Below, piece by piece: positions 1 to 6,996 of a stretch of DNA of 8,249 bases. The notes under the pieces are model-generated. The model worked only from the letters and a program-made list of their open reading frames with translations. It made no database searches and was not told the DNA's origin. Within the stretch, counting starts at the first letter, position 1. Each line of letters starts with the position of its first letter. A program made the translations under genes and the position numbers. The stretch is from Bacilli bacterium (GTDB lineage: Bacteria > Bacillota_I > Bacilli_A > RF39 > UBA660), in the NCBI GenBank assembly GCA_016295795.1, contig JAEDKN010000041.1, positions 1-8,249 of the forward strand, read 5' to 3'.

Positions 1-569
1 GTTAAAGAATCAACCTCTAATGTATATTCTTTTACAGAAGATGAAAATCCTTTTATAGTTTTATCATCTACTTTAATATTTTTTAGTGTATTATCATCAG
101 ATCTAATAGAAATATCCTTAGTAATGCTATTAGTAGTAAGAATAGTTGAATCTTCTCCGTCAGATGAAGAATTTAATGTAAGTCTTAACCCATCAATTGT
201 AATTGTTGTAATACTTTGAGTGGAGGATTTTACCTTAAACCTCAAAGTTGCAACACTGCTTTCTCCAGTAACTCCCGCATTACTAAATTTCAAGGTGTTA
301 TTTCCAGTACTCTCAACAATATTATTACCAGTCCATTTATCTTCCTTAGAAATATTAATAAATTCCAACACTGTATTATCATACTTTATTGTAGCCTCAA
401 AACCTATTGCTTCTTTATCACTTTTAATACTAATAGTAAAATCAATTTTATCATCAGTAGATGCTTTAGACGTACCACTAAGTGTTGCGGTAAAATTTTG
501 AGCATTTACTTCAATTGGTAAAAGCCATACAAACATCAAAAACACTATTACCCATTTTATTCTTTTCAT
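1..569 (-). CDS. Secreted surface protein, cohesin-like plus cadherin-like domain (3' end outside window)
   Basis: The open frame begins at an ATG (567-569) and runs off the left edge after 189 codons without a stop. An AAGGAG ribosome binding site lies 10 bases upstream (580-585). Residues 1-23 form a signal peptide: basic MKRIK, a hydrophobic core, then VNA before Q24, a good signal peptidase I site. Residues about 25-154 resemble a cohesin-type beta-sandwich, with GFEATIKYDNTVLEFINIS (56-74) matching the family's YD..VLEF pattern. From about residue 155 the pattern TLKNIKVDDKTIKGFSSSV followed by EYTLEV fits the start of a cadherin-like beta-sandwich domain (Pfam PF12733 type). It is probably exported and may bind the wall, sugars or other proteins. 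It lies 17 bases behind the deacetylase gene, so co-transcription is likely. No catalytic motif is visible, the anchor would lie outside the window, and the function is unknown. Confidence 0.75.
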   Translation of the reverse strand, partial: MKRIKWVIVFLMFVWLLPIEVNAQNFTATLSGTSKASTDDKIDFTISIKSDKEAIGFEATIKYDNTVLEFINISKEDKWTGNNIVESTGNNTLKFSNAGVTGESSVATLRFKVKSSTQSITTITIDGLRLTLNSSSDGEDSTILTTNSITKDISIRSDDNTLKNIKVDDKTIKGFSSSVKEYTLEVDSL

Positions 570-586
570 ATCAACACTTCTCCTTA

Positions 587-2059
587 TTAGTTATTTACTC
601 TATGTGTAACAAGCGGTGTAGTCATATCTATTGCTGAAAATGTATAACCGTTGTTTAATCCATAATCTATTATATCACTTAATGCATTCAATGTCTTGTA
701 ATTATTTTCAAAATCATGCATTAATACAATGTTTGCTTGATTGTGTTTCAAATTATTAACCACACTTTTATAAACTTCTGCTTTATTATTAGATCCTCCA
801 GCATCTCCACTAGATACATTCCAATCAAAATAATGATATCCCCTATTTATAACTTCATTAGTTAAATATGTCATAATACCTTTAGAATATCTTCTACTGA
901 TAGTATTAGATCCTCCTCCAGGAAATCTAATTATTTTACTCTCCTCACCAGTAATTTTTTGAACCTTTTTACTTATTTTATTCAAATCATCAAAATAAGC
1001 ATCAGCAGATGAATACACCGTTTTGTAATTATGTGTATAACTATGTAAACCAATAGTATGTCCTTCGTCATATGCTTGTTTAATCAAATAATTAAGATTA
1101 TTAGAGGCATTAATAACAAAAAATGTTGCTTTTACTCCTTTTTCTTTCAAAATCTTTAGTATTCCAGGCGTTATAGTAGAACTTGGACCATCATCGAAAG
1201 TTAGATATATAGTTCCAGGTTTCGCAACACCAGAGATAGAGCTTGCTTTATCATAAACCACAACTTTTCTCTCAATTTTAGAAGAATTTCCTGATGAATC
1301 TTTCGCCTCATATACTAATTTATAAGTTCCTTTTTTACTAGTATCAACACTACCACTTAAAACAACTTTTTTAGATATATCTTTATCACAATTATCTTCT
1401 GCAAGTACTCCTTGATCAGTATAATTAGAATTCAAAAGAACATACTTAGTACTAGGTCCAACCAAAGTAATAGTAGGTTTTTCATCATCACGCTTTATTA
1501 TCTCTCTAGAGACTATAGTTTCATTGTTACTACTATCTTTAACAGTATATGTGATTAAATTATCACGCTCCAACACAACAACAGAATCAGTTATATCCCC
1601 ATCATAATTATCTGTTGCTTTATAACCTTCTTCCTTATATTCATAATCAGGACATACTGTTGCTTTTTTTGTACCAATAAGTTCTATTGTTGGAAATACA
1701 TCGTCTATTACTTCTACAGTTCTTTTAACAGTCTTGGTAATAAATCCTTCTTTCACAGAGTATTCTATATCATACTTCCCTGGCTTAGTTATATCAACAT
1801 TTCCATTTGTGTTAACCTTATTGCTTATATTTTTGCCGTTCATAGTCGCAACCACGCCTTTTTCAACATATGGCGTATTAAGTTTTAATTTTATGTAATT
1901 GTCTCCGTTTAAGGTTAATTTAGGTGTAAACAAAATAGATAATATTCCTATAACTAGAAAAATTGATACCGATACTAATAACGCTATCAAAAATTTCTTA
2001 TAATTACGATTATGATTATTATTTTTCTTATCTAAAACTACAGCCTCTTCTTCTTTCAT
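587..2059 (-). CDS. Membrane-anchored polysaccharide (peptidoglycan) deacetylase, CE4 family, with three Ig-like repeats
   Basis: This is a 490-residue protein. A Lys/Asn-rich cytoplasmic tail (1-22) precedes one transmembrane segment (about 23-44), with the rest outside the cell. Three Ig-like repeats of the DUF5011 type follow at about 47-119, 121-191 and 192-270; the second and third carry the usual DNYDGDIT-like motif (DNCDKDIS in the third). The NodB domain covers about 281-475 with all five CE4 motifs: TFDDGP (287-292, Asp289/Asp290), HSYTH (339-343, metal-binding His339 and His343), RFPGG (378-382), DWN (412-414) and LMHD with catalytic His448. It should remove N-acetyl groups from peptidoglycan or another surface glycan using a divalent metal. 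An in-frame ATG at 2107 would add 16 residues, but the ATG at 2059 follows a TTGGTGAGAGT ribosome binding site and puts the basic tail at the N terminus, so I chose it. Wall-glycan deacetylation often gives lysozyme resistance. The substrate cannot be read from the sequence. Confidence 0.92.
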   Translation of the reverse strand: MKEEEAVVLDKKNNNHNRNYKKFLIALLVSVSIFLVIGILSILFTPKLTLNGDNYIKLKLNTPYVEKGVVATMNGKNISNKVNTNGNVDITKPGKYDIEYSVKEGFITKTVKRTVEVIDDVFPTIELIGTKKATVCPDYEYKEEGYKATDNYDGDITDSVVVLERDNLITYTVKDSSNNETIVSREIIKRDDEKPTITLVGPSTKYVLLNSNYTDQGVLAEDNCDKDISKKVVLSGSVDTSKKGTYKLVYEAKDSSGNSSKIERKVVVYDKASSISGVAKPGTIYLTFDDGPSSTITPGILKILKEKGVKATFFVINASNNLNYLIKQAYDEGHTIGLHSYTHNYKTVYSSADAYFDDLNKISKKVQKITGEESKIIRFPGGGSNTISRRYSKGIMTYLTNEVINRGYHYFDWNVSSGDAGGSNNKAEVYKSVVNNLKHNQANIVLMHDFENNYKTLNALSDIIDYGLNNGYTFSAIDMTTPLVTHRVNN

Positions 2060-2122
2060 ACTCTCACCAATTATAATTATATATCTTATTTCGACAAAAT
2101 TAAACAATAATCAGTAATTTTA

Positions 2123-2821
2123 TCAATTATTTACTTGTTTATTTTTTATAAATTCCCTTAAAATTTTAGTTAAAGCTCTCTTTTCTATTCTAGAAACATA
2201 ACTTCTAGAAATTCCTAGTTCCTTAGCAATCTCTTTTTGAGTTTTTTCATCATTATTGTTTAATCCATATCTTTTTATTAGTATTTCCTTTTCTCTTTTA
2301 TTTAAACTCTCCATATATTTGTTTAAAAGCTTTATATTGTCCTTTGCATGAATTTGTTCAATAAAATCTGGTTTTGGCATTTTAAGTATATCAAGTATAG
2401 TTATCTCATTTCCTTCTTTATCAAAACCAATGGACTCATTAATGGAAATATTTTTGTTGTTTTTATTATTTGTTCTAAAAAACATTAATATCTCGTTTTC
2501 AATACATCTAGCACAATAAGTTGTAATCTTAGTCGAATGTTTACTAGAATATGAATCAACTCCCTTTATCAATCCTATCGTACCAATGCTTATTAAATCA
2601 TCTTGATCTACGTTCTTGTGTTCAAATTTTTTCACTATATGTGCAACCAATCTTAAATTATGTTCTATAAGTTTATTTCTAGCATCTTTATCTCCGTTTT
2701 TAGCTTTTTCTATATACATATCTTCTTCTTCTTTTGTCAATGGTTCCGGAAAAACATTATTTGAATAACTGGCGGTAAATAAAGATATCTCTTTTATCCA
2801 CTTTAAAAATTTTAAAAACAT
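2123..2821 (-). CDS. sigK: Sporulation-type RNA polymerase sigma factor, SigK-like, with pro-sequence-like N terminus
   Basis: This 232-residue protein resembles SigK/SigE along its whole length. Region 2 (about 49-119) contains NKLIEHNLRLVAHIVKKFE, DLISIGTIGLIK and the ARCIENEIL stretch. A linker with GFDKEGNEI follows, then region 4 (about 172-225) with a helix-turn-helix at 194-217, TQKEIAKELGISRSYVSRIE. Residues 1-18 are hydrophobic/amphipathic and precede SYSNNVFPEPL (18-28), lining up with the SigK pro-sequence and the SYVKNNAFPQPL stretch I recall from Bacillus SigK; that pro-sequence is cut by SpoIVFB. The start is the ATG at 2821, 8 bases after AGGAG (2830-2834); a GTG seven bases further up overlaps that AGGAG and cannot use it. 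In spore formers SigK drives late mother-cell genes. Here it sits between a MurE-type ligase and a wall deacetylase, so an envelope role is possible. Whether this organism sporulates cannot be told from the window, and the gene symbol is by similarity. Confidence 0.85.
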   Translation of the reverse strand: MFLKFLKWIKEISLFTASYSNNVFPEPLTKEEEDMYIEKAKNGDKDARNKLIEHNLRLVAHIVKKFEHKNVDQDDLISIGTIGLIKGVDSYSSKHSTKITTYCARCIENEILMFFRTNNKNNKNISINESIGFDKEGNEITILDILKMPKPDFIEQIHAKDNIKLLNKYMESLNKREKEILIKRYGLNNNDEKTQKEIAKELGISRSYVSRIEKRALTKILREFIKNKQVNN

Positions 2822-2829
2822 ACTTTTCA

Positions 2830-2834
2830 CTCCT
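2830..2834 (-). promoter_or_regulatory. Ribosome binding site fixing the sigma factor start
   Basis: AGGAG read on the minus strand lies 8 bases before the ATG at 2821. It overlaps the upstream in-frame GTG (2828-2830), which rules that GTG out as a start served by this site. Confidence 0.8.
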
Positions 2835-2863
2835 AGTAAAGCATATGTTTTTTAAATTTATTT

Positions 2864-4279
2864 TTAACAATTATTTATATATTTCATTACAACATCAAAA
2901 TCATTATAATCAACATATTTATCTTCTATAGCCATGTAATTATCTTTTCCTTTGCCTGCAATTAATATAATGTCATCTTTTTTTGCTAAGTCAATAGCAT
3001 ATTTTATAGCTTCTTCTCTATCTGATATTCTAGTATAATTAGTATTTTTATTATCAGAAATCATATCATCAATTATATCTTCTACATTTTCCCATCTTGG
3101 ATCATCCATAGTAAATATTACGAAATCTGATAATGATAAAACAACATTTCCCATGTCTTTTCTTTTTTCTTTTTCTCTTCCACCTGCAGATCCAGTAACA
3201 GTAATTATTCTTGATTTTTTTATTTTATTTAAGTATGTCAATATGTTTTTTAATGCATTCGCAGTATGAGCATAATCAATCACTATTTTATAATCTAATG
3301 GGTATTTAATAAATTCACATCTCCCGTCAACATTATCGATCATCGCAACTTTTTCTATTGCTTCTTCTACAGAAAAATCTAAGCAAATTAAGGCTAATAT
3401 TGCTGCGGATAAGTTATAAACATTAAATTCACCAACCAGAGGACTTATTACTTTATATATTTTATCTCCATATGAAAAACTAAAAATAGTACCAGTATCA
3501 TATTCTTTAATTTCAATGATGACCAAATCTGAAGAAATAGATTTTCCATATGTTAGTACTCTTTTGTTTATATTTTTTCTTAGCCTTTCATAATGCGAAT
3601 CATCACTATTCAATATTGCAACACCATCGTTTTTTAAAAGAGAAAAGATTTTTTCTTTAGAAGAAATATAATTTTCTATACTTTCGTGAACATTCAAATG
3701 ATCTTCTGTTATATTAGTAATAATAGCAATATCTAGTTCCAAAGTATTAGTCCTGTTTCTAAACAACGCCTCACTCGATATTTCCATAGTAGCATATTTC
3801 AAATCATTTTTTACAAAATTATCTAAATTTTTGTATATAGTATTAATTTCAGGAGTAGTGTTATCTTGTGTTTTCTTTTCTTTCTTACAATAAACACCAT
3901 TAGTGCCAATATAACCACACTTATCATTGCCAAGCATATTTCTGATAATAGATGCTGTCGTGGTTTTTCCATCCGTACCAGTTATTCCAATTGTTTTTAA
4001 TTTAGAAGTAGGATTATCGTAAAATTTTTTAGAAAGAACTCCTAATTCATTATTGACATCATCAACCTTTATAAAAGGAATCGAATAATTAGCATCCTTG
4101 CTAACCATCAAACAGCTTGCACCCTTATCAATAGCATCACTAATAAAATCATGTCTATCTGAATTAACACCATTTATGCAAACAAACATATCACCTTTCT
4201 CAACCTCTTTTGAATTTATTTTTATATCTTTTATCTCAATATCAAGATTACATTCATATAATTCACTTAACTTTTTCAA
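2864..4279 (-). CDS. murE: MurE-type UDP-N-acetylmuramyl-tripeptide synthetase
   Basis: This 471-residue Mur ligase should add the third amino acid of the peptidoglycan stem peptide to UDP-MurNAc-L-Ala-D-Glu in the cytoplasm, using ATP. The N-terminal domain begins in typical MurE style, with KKLSELYEC and later KEVEKGDMFVCINGVNSD. The central domain has the P-loop GITGTDGKTTT (98-108), NTTPE (140-144), EISSEAL (166-172), NITEDHLNVH (189-198) and Lys208 in YISSKEKIF, the position of the carbamylated lysine. The C-terminal domain has DYAHT (335-339), TGSAGGREKEKR (362-373), DDPRWEN (392-398) and AGKGKDNYM (441-449). The DDPR motif resembles the DNPR of diaminopimelate-adding MurE more than the DNPA of lysine-adding enzymes, but with one change, so the added amino acid is uncertain. 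The start is TTG (4277-4279), supported by AGGTGAT just upstream; the next Met is residue 31, inside the conserved N-terminal domain. The sigma gene follows after 42 bases. Confidence 0.9.
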   Translation of the reverse strand: MKKLSELYECNLDIEIKDIKINSKEVEKGDMFVCINGVNSDRHDFISDAIDKGASCLMVSKDANYSIPFIKVDDVNNELGVLSKKFYDNPTSKLKTIGITGTDGKTTTASIIRNMLGNDKCGYIGTNGVYCKKEKKTQDNTTPEINTIYKNLDNFVKNDLKYATMEISSEALFRNRTNTLELDIAIITNITEDHLNVHESIENYISSKEKIFSLLKNDGVAILNSDDSHYERLRKNINKRVLTYGKSISSDLVIIEIKEYDTGTIFSFSYGDKIYKVISPLVGEFNVYNLSAAILALICLDFSVEEAIEKVAMIDNVDGRCEFIKYPLDYKIVIDYAHTANALKNILTYLNKIKKSRIITVTGSAGGREKEKRKDMGNVVLSLSDFVIFTMDDPRWENVEDIIDDMISDNKNTNYTRISDREEAIKYAIDLAKKDDIILIAGKGKDNYMAIEDKYVDYNDFDVVMKYINNC

Positions 4280-4282
4280 TTT

Positions 4283-4289
4283 ATCACCT
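4283..4289 (-). promoter_or_regulatory. Ribosome binding site supporting a TTG start of murE
   Basis: AGGTGAT on the minus strand matches the downstream half of the ideal Shine-Dalgarno sequence AGGAGGTGATC. It sits three bases before the TTG at 4277-4279, a suitable distance for this register, and justifies a non-ATG start. Confidence 0.75.
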
Positions 4290-4434
4290 GATGTATTATA
4301 TTGATAAACAATAAAAAAAGTACACCCAAAAAAATATATATTTGAACCAATTTCTTATATATTAAAATCTAAAAAGTTCTTATAAAATTTCCAGCGTAGT
4401 TGCAATTTAATTTAAATTAATATAAAATTGTCTT
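4290..4434. promoter_or_regulatory. Divergent intergenic region between murE and folD, presumed to hold both promoters
   Basis: The two genes are transcribed away from each other, so both need promoters in this very AT-rich stretch. For folD, TTGAAC (4342-4347) with TAAAAT (4363-4368) at a 15-base spacing is possible. TTGCAA (4400-4405) with TATAAA (4421-4426), also 15 apart, would start the RNA almost on the ribosome binding site. On the minus strand TATAAT (4295-4300) is a perfect -10 but lies too close to the murE ribosome binding site. No pair is convincing, and no riboswitch fold or operator stands out. Confidence 0.4.
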
Positions 4435-4440
4435 GGGTGA
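4435..4440 (+). promoter_or_regulatory. Ribosome binding site fixing the folD start
   Basis: GGGTGA lies five bases before the ATG at 4446. A TTG at 4428, in frame and six codons upstream, lies in front of this site and cannot be served by it. Confidence 0.75.
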
Positions 4441-4445
4441 AGCAC

Positions 4446-5282
4446 ATGATATTAGACGGAAAAATATTAAAACAAGAGATACTAAACGAATTAAAATTTG
4501 AAGTTTCAAAATTAAGCAAAGCACCTACTCTATGTGTTATTCAAGTAGGAAATGATGAAGCAAGCAATGTTTATATCAAACAAAAAGAAAATATGTGCAA
4601 TTTTGTAGGATACAATTTTCTGCATCAAAAATTTGAAGAAAATATAAGTGAACGCGATCTTCTAGATAAAATAGATATTTTAAATAATGATAAAAATATA
4701 GATGCAATATTGGTCCAAATGCCTCTTCCAAAACATATAAATCCTAAAGCAATTCAAAATAAAGTTAATTTTTTAAAAGATGTAGACGGACTAAATGATA
4801 AAAATATCATAGCTCTAATAAACAACAAAGATGCTCTTAAACCTTGTACTGCTTGTGGCGTACTAGAATTATTGGATAAATATAAGATATCCGTTGAAGG
4901 TGTTGATGTTGTAATTGTTGGAAGAAGTTCTCTAGTTGGAATGCCATTATTTCATATGTTAGAAAATAAAAATGCAACTGTAACTTTATGTCACTCTAAA
5001 ACCAAAGATTTAAAAGAAAAAACAAAAACCGCTGATATATTAATATCAGCAGTGGGTAAAAAGCATTTAATTACTAACGATATGGTAAAATATAATGCTG
5101 TCGTAATCGATGTTGGAATAACAAAAGAAAATGGTAAGCTTTATGGTGACGTTGACTTTGAAAGTATAAGGAAAAAAGCTAGTTTTATTACTCCAGTACC
5201 TGGTGGTGTTGGTCCAATGACAATTGCATCCCTAGCAAAAAATATATTAAATTCTTACAAAATGCAAAAAGGAATAAAATAA
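4446..5282 (+). CDS. folD: Bifunctional methylenetetrahydrofolate dehydrogenase / methenyltetrahydrofolate cyclohydrolase
   Basis: The 278-residue product is a typical FolD, which usually has about 280-290 residues. It oxidises 5,10-methylene-THF with NAD(P)+ and hydrolyses 5,10-methenyl-THF to 10-formyl-THF, which feeds purine synthesis and initiator tRNA formylation. Diagnostic motifs are N-terminal ILDGK, ASNVYIKQK (39-47) with Tyr43 and catalytic Lys47, VQMPLPKH (90-97), KDVDG (111-115), PCTACGV (133-139), the nucleotide-binding GRSSLVGMP (159-167) and TPVPGGVGPMT (249-259). The start at 4446 fits the family's usual N terminus. The last codons form the left arm of the terminator shared with glyA, whose stop is 11 bases beyond the folD stop on the opposite strand. 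The convergent neighbour GlyA makes this enzyme's substrate. Confidence 0.97.
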   Translation: MILDGKILKQEILNELKFEVSKLSKAPTLCVIQVGNDEASNVYIKQKENMCNFVGYNFLHQKFEENISERDLLDKIDILNNDKNIDAILVQMPLPKHINPKAIQNKVNFLKDVDGLNDKNIIALINNKDALKPCTACGVLELLDKYKISVEGVDVVIVGRSSLVGMPLFHMLENKNATVTLCHSKTKDLKEKTKTADILISAVGKKHLITNDMVKYNAVVIDVGITKENGKLYGDVDFESIRKKASFITPVPGGVGPMTIASLAKNILNSYKMQKGIK

Positions 5283-5295
5283 TATTCCTTTTTTT
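5266..5295. terminator. Bidirectional rho-independent terminator shared by folD and glyA
   Basis: Left arm AAAAAGGAATA (5266-5276) and right arm TATTCCTTTTT (5283-5293) form an 11-base-pair stem around the six-base loop AAATAA. A T run (5289-5295) follows on the plus strand and five Ts (5270-5266) on the minus strand, so it can end both convergent transcripts. The left arm lies inside the folD coding sequence and the folD stop is in the loop. Confidence 0.8.
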
Positions 5296-6499
5296 ATTTA
5301 GAGCATTTATCTATTACCTTTTTTACTCTGTTTTTTAAATTATTAACACTATCCTTTTTTAGTAAACAATCACTTATAATATTTCCAATTTCAATAAAGC
5401 TCTCTTCTTTTAATCCACGAGTAGTCATAGCAGGTGATCCTATTCTAATTCCACTTGTTACAAATGGGGAATTTTTATCATATGGAATAGTATTTTTATT
5501 AACTGTTATTTTAATTTCATCTAACATAGATTCTGCTTCTTTGCCCGTTAGGTTAGCGCTCGTAACATCAACAAGTATCAAATGATTATCAGTTCCACCC
5601 GATATAATTCTAAAACCATTATCCTTTAATGTTTCACTAAGAACTTTTATGTTTTTTAACACTTGCTGTTGATAATTTTTAAAGTCTGGCTGTAGGGCTT
5701 CATAAAAGCATTGTGCTTTAGCCGCAATCACATGCATTAGTGGACCACCCTGGATTCCTGGAAATATTATCTTATCTATCTTTTTAGAAATTTCCTCATC
5801 ATTAGTTAGTATTATTCCACCACGAGGTCCCCTTAAAGTTTTATGAGTAGTTGAGGTCACAACATCTGCATACTCCATAGGATTAGGATGAACTCCTGCA
5901 GCAACAAGCCCTGCAATATGAGCCATATCAACCATTAAATAAGCACCTACACTATCGGCAATTTCTCTAAATTTTTTAAAATCAATTATCCTAGAATATG
6001 CACTAGCACCAGCAATGATCATTCTTGGTTTTTCTTTTTTTGCAAGTTCTAATAATTTATCATAATCAATAACTTCAGTTTGTGGATCAACATCATACCC
6101 AACTATTTTATAATCAATGCCACTAAAATTAATTGGATGTCCATGAGTCAAATGTCCTCCATGAGAAAGGTTCATTCCCATAACAGTATCACCTTTTTCT
6201 AATAAAGCACGATACACTGCCATATTAGCACTACTACCACTATGAGGTTGAACATTAGCATATTTGCATCCAAACAATTTCTTTAAATACTCAATTGCAA
6301 TATTTTCAACTATATCAACATTTTCACATCCACCATAATACCTCTTCGAAGGATATCCTTCTGCATATTTATTAGTAAAAATGCTACCTTGTAAAGTTAA
6401 AACATCATCAGAAACATAATTCTCACTAGCTATAAGTTCAATATTATCATGTTGTCTTTTCTTTTCTTTTTCTAAAGCTTCAACTATTCTTTTATCCAT
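5294..6499 (-). CDS. glyA: Serine hydroxymethyltransferase
   Basis: This 401-residue PLP enzyme interconverts serine + THF and glycine + 5,10-methylene-THF in the cytoplasm, the main entry of one-carbon units. It shows the family motifs ELIASENYVS (21-30), YPSKRYYGGCE (49-59), QPHSGSSAN (84-92), LSHGGHLTHG (111-120), VDMAHIAGLVAAG (190-202), the PLP-lysine motif STTHKTLRGPRGG (216-228, Lys220), and SGIRIGSPAMTTRG (349-362) with substrate-binding Arg352. It is slightly shorter than the 417-residue E. coli protein and lacks no core motif. The ATG at 6499 is preceded by GAGGTG with a five-base gap. A promoter lies just upstream. The gene ends at the terminator it shares with folD. Confidence 0.97.
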   Translation of the reverse strand: MDKRIVEALEKEKKRQHDNIELIASENYVSDDVLTLQGSIFTNKYAEGYPSKRYYGGCENVDIVENIAIEYLKKLFGCKYANVQPHSGSSANMAVYRALLEKGDTVMGMNLSHGGHLTHGHPINFSGIDYKIVGYDVDPQTEVIDYDKLLELAKKEKPRMIIAGASAYSRIIDFKKFREIADSVGAYLMVDMAHIAGLVAAGVHPNPMEYADVVTSTTHKTLRGPRGGIILTNDEEISKKIDKIIFPGIQGGPLMHVIAAKAQCFYEALQPDFKNYQQQVLKNIKVLSETLKDNGFRIISGGTDNHLILVDVTSANLTGKEAESMLDEIKITVNKNTIPYDKNSPFVTSGIRIGSPAMTTRGLKEESFIEIGNIISDCLLKKDSVNNLKNRVKKVIDKCSK

Positions 6500-6524
6500 A
6501 AATCCACCTCACTACATTATATTT

Positions 6525-6553
6525 AGTATACATCATATGTAGAAAAATTACAA
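6525..6553 (-). promoter_or_regulatory. Candidate sigma-A promoter of glyA
   Basis: On the minus strand, TTGTAA (6548-6553) and TATACT (6525-6530) are separated by 17 bases. The RNA would begin near 6518, just ahead of the GAGGTG ribosome binding site (6505-6510). The -35 matches consensus at four of six bases and the -10 at five of six. Confidence 0.55.
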
Positions 6554-6555
6554 AT

Positions 6556-6579
6556 GAAAAAGAGAAAATTAATTCTCTT
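6556..6579 (-). terminator. Weak rho-independent terminator of hsp20
   Basis: On the minus strand AAGAGAA (6573-6579), loop, and TTCTCTT (6560-6566) form a seven-base-pair stem followed by Ts and one C. The hsp20 stop codon lies in the loop. The U run is short, so some readthrough into glyA is possible. Confidence 0.5.
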
Positions 6580-6970
6580 CTATTTGAATAGTCTTTTTAG
6601 TTTCTATTTTTTCTTCTTTTGGAACTTCTATCATTAGGCATCCGTTTTTGAAGCTTGCTTTAATAGCTTCGCAGTCTGCATCTCCAACATAGAAACTACG
6701 TTCTAATTTGCGCATACTTCTTTCACGTCTAATGTAATTTTTGCCTTCATCAGAATTTTCCTCTTTCTTTGATACTTTAACAGTTAAATACCCATTATCA
6801 CATTCGATAGTTGTATTTTCTTTAGTAAATCCTGGAGTATCCATTTCTATGTAATATTTATTATCTTTCTCATAAATATCACATTTCATACTGTTGGTGT
6901 CTTTAGAATTTAGGAAATCATTAAACATATCATCCAAAAAGAAACTTTCACCTCTTGGAATTAAATTCAT
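6569..6970 (-). CDS. Small heat-shock protein, Hsp20 / alpha-crystallin family
   Basis: This is a 133-residue ATP-independent holdase chaperone that should bind unfolding proteins in the cytoplasm as an oligomer. After a short N-terminal arm (PRGESFFLDDMFNDF, 5-19), the alpha-crystallin domain runs from about 28 to 119. It has DIYEKDNKYYIEMDTPGF (31-48), YIRRERSMRKLERSF (79-93) and the signature ASFKNGCLMIEVPK (105-118, usual form A.FKNGVL.V..PK). A C-terminal IQI (128-130) is the I-x-I motif that docks subunits. The ATG at 6970 lies seven bases after GGGAGG (6978-6983); a TTG 21 bases further upstream is in frame but lies ahead of this site. Upstream is a near-ideal sigma-A promoter inside a CIRCE-like repeat, so heat induction through HrcA is inferred. 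It is flanked by its own promoter and a terminator, so it is monocistronic. Confidence 0.94.
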   Translation of the reverse strand: MNLIPRGESFFLDDMFNDFLNSKDTNSMKCDIYEKDNKYYIEMDTPGFTKENTTIECDNGYLTVKVSKKEENSDEGKNYIRRERSMRKLERSFYVGDADCEAIKASFKNGCLMIEVPKEEKIETKKTIQIEEN

Positions 6971-6977
6971 ATTTCTT

Positions 6978-6983
6978 CCTCCC
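6978..6983 (-). promoter_or_regulatory. Ribosome binding site fixing the hsp20 start
   Basis: GGGAGG on the minus strand lies seven bases before the ATG at 6970. It selects that start over the in-frame TTG at 6991. Confidence 0.8.
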
Positions 6984-6996
6984 TTCGACAATTATA

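Noticed and set aside
216..521. Two overlapping plus-strand open frames of about 100 codons
   Set aside because: They are antisense to the secreted protein gene, which has a signal peptide, recognisable domains and a ribosome binding site. The plus frames show no family resemblance.
2060..2107. Upstream ATG adding 16 residues to the deacetylase
   Set aside because: The extension is an AT-rich, hydrophobic stretch overlapping the ribosome binding site of the ATG at 2059. No good ribosome binding site precedes 2107.
2070..2107. TATAAT boxes upstream of the deacetylase (2076-2081 and 2070-2075)
   Set aside because: The first has no -35 at usable spacing (TTGTTT is 20 bases away). The second, 16 bases from TTGTCG, would start the RNA inside or after the ribosome binding site.
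2840..2850. CATATGCTTTA before the sigma gene, resembling a SigE/SigK -10 box
   Set aside because: The match is partial and no matching -35 element was found. In such AT-rich DNA it is expected by chance.
4098..4304. Plus-strand open frame of 68 codons
   Set aside because: It is antisense to the conserved N-terminal domain of the MurE-type ligase and has no ribosome binding site or recognisable protein pattern.
4323..4439. CACCCAA (4323-4329) and TTGGGTG (4433-4439) as a long-range inverted repeat, or a folate riboswitch before folD
   Set aside because: The arms are seven bases long and more than 100 bases apart; one is simply part of the folD ribosome binding site. The region between lacks any conserved riboswitch core.
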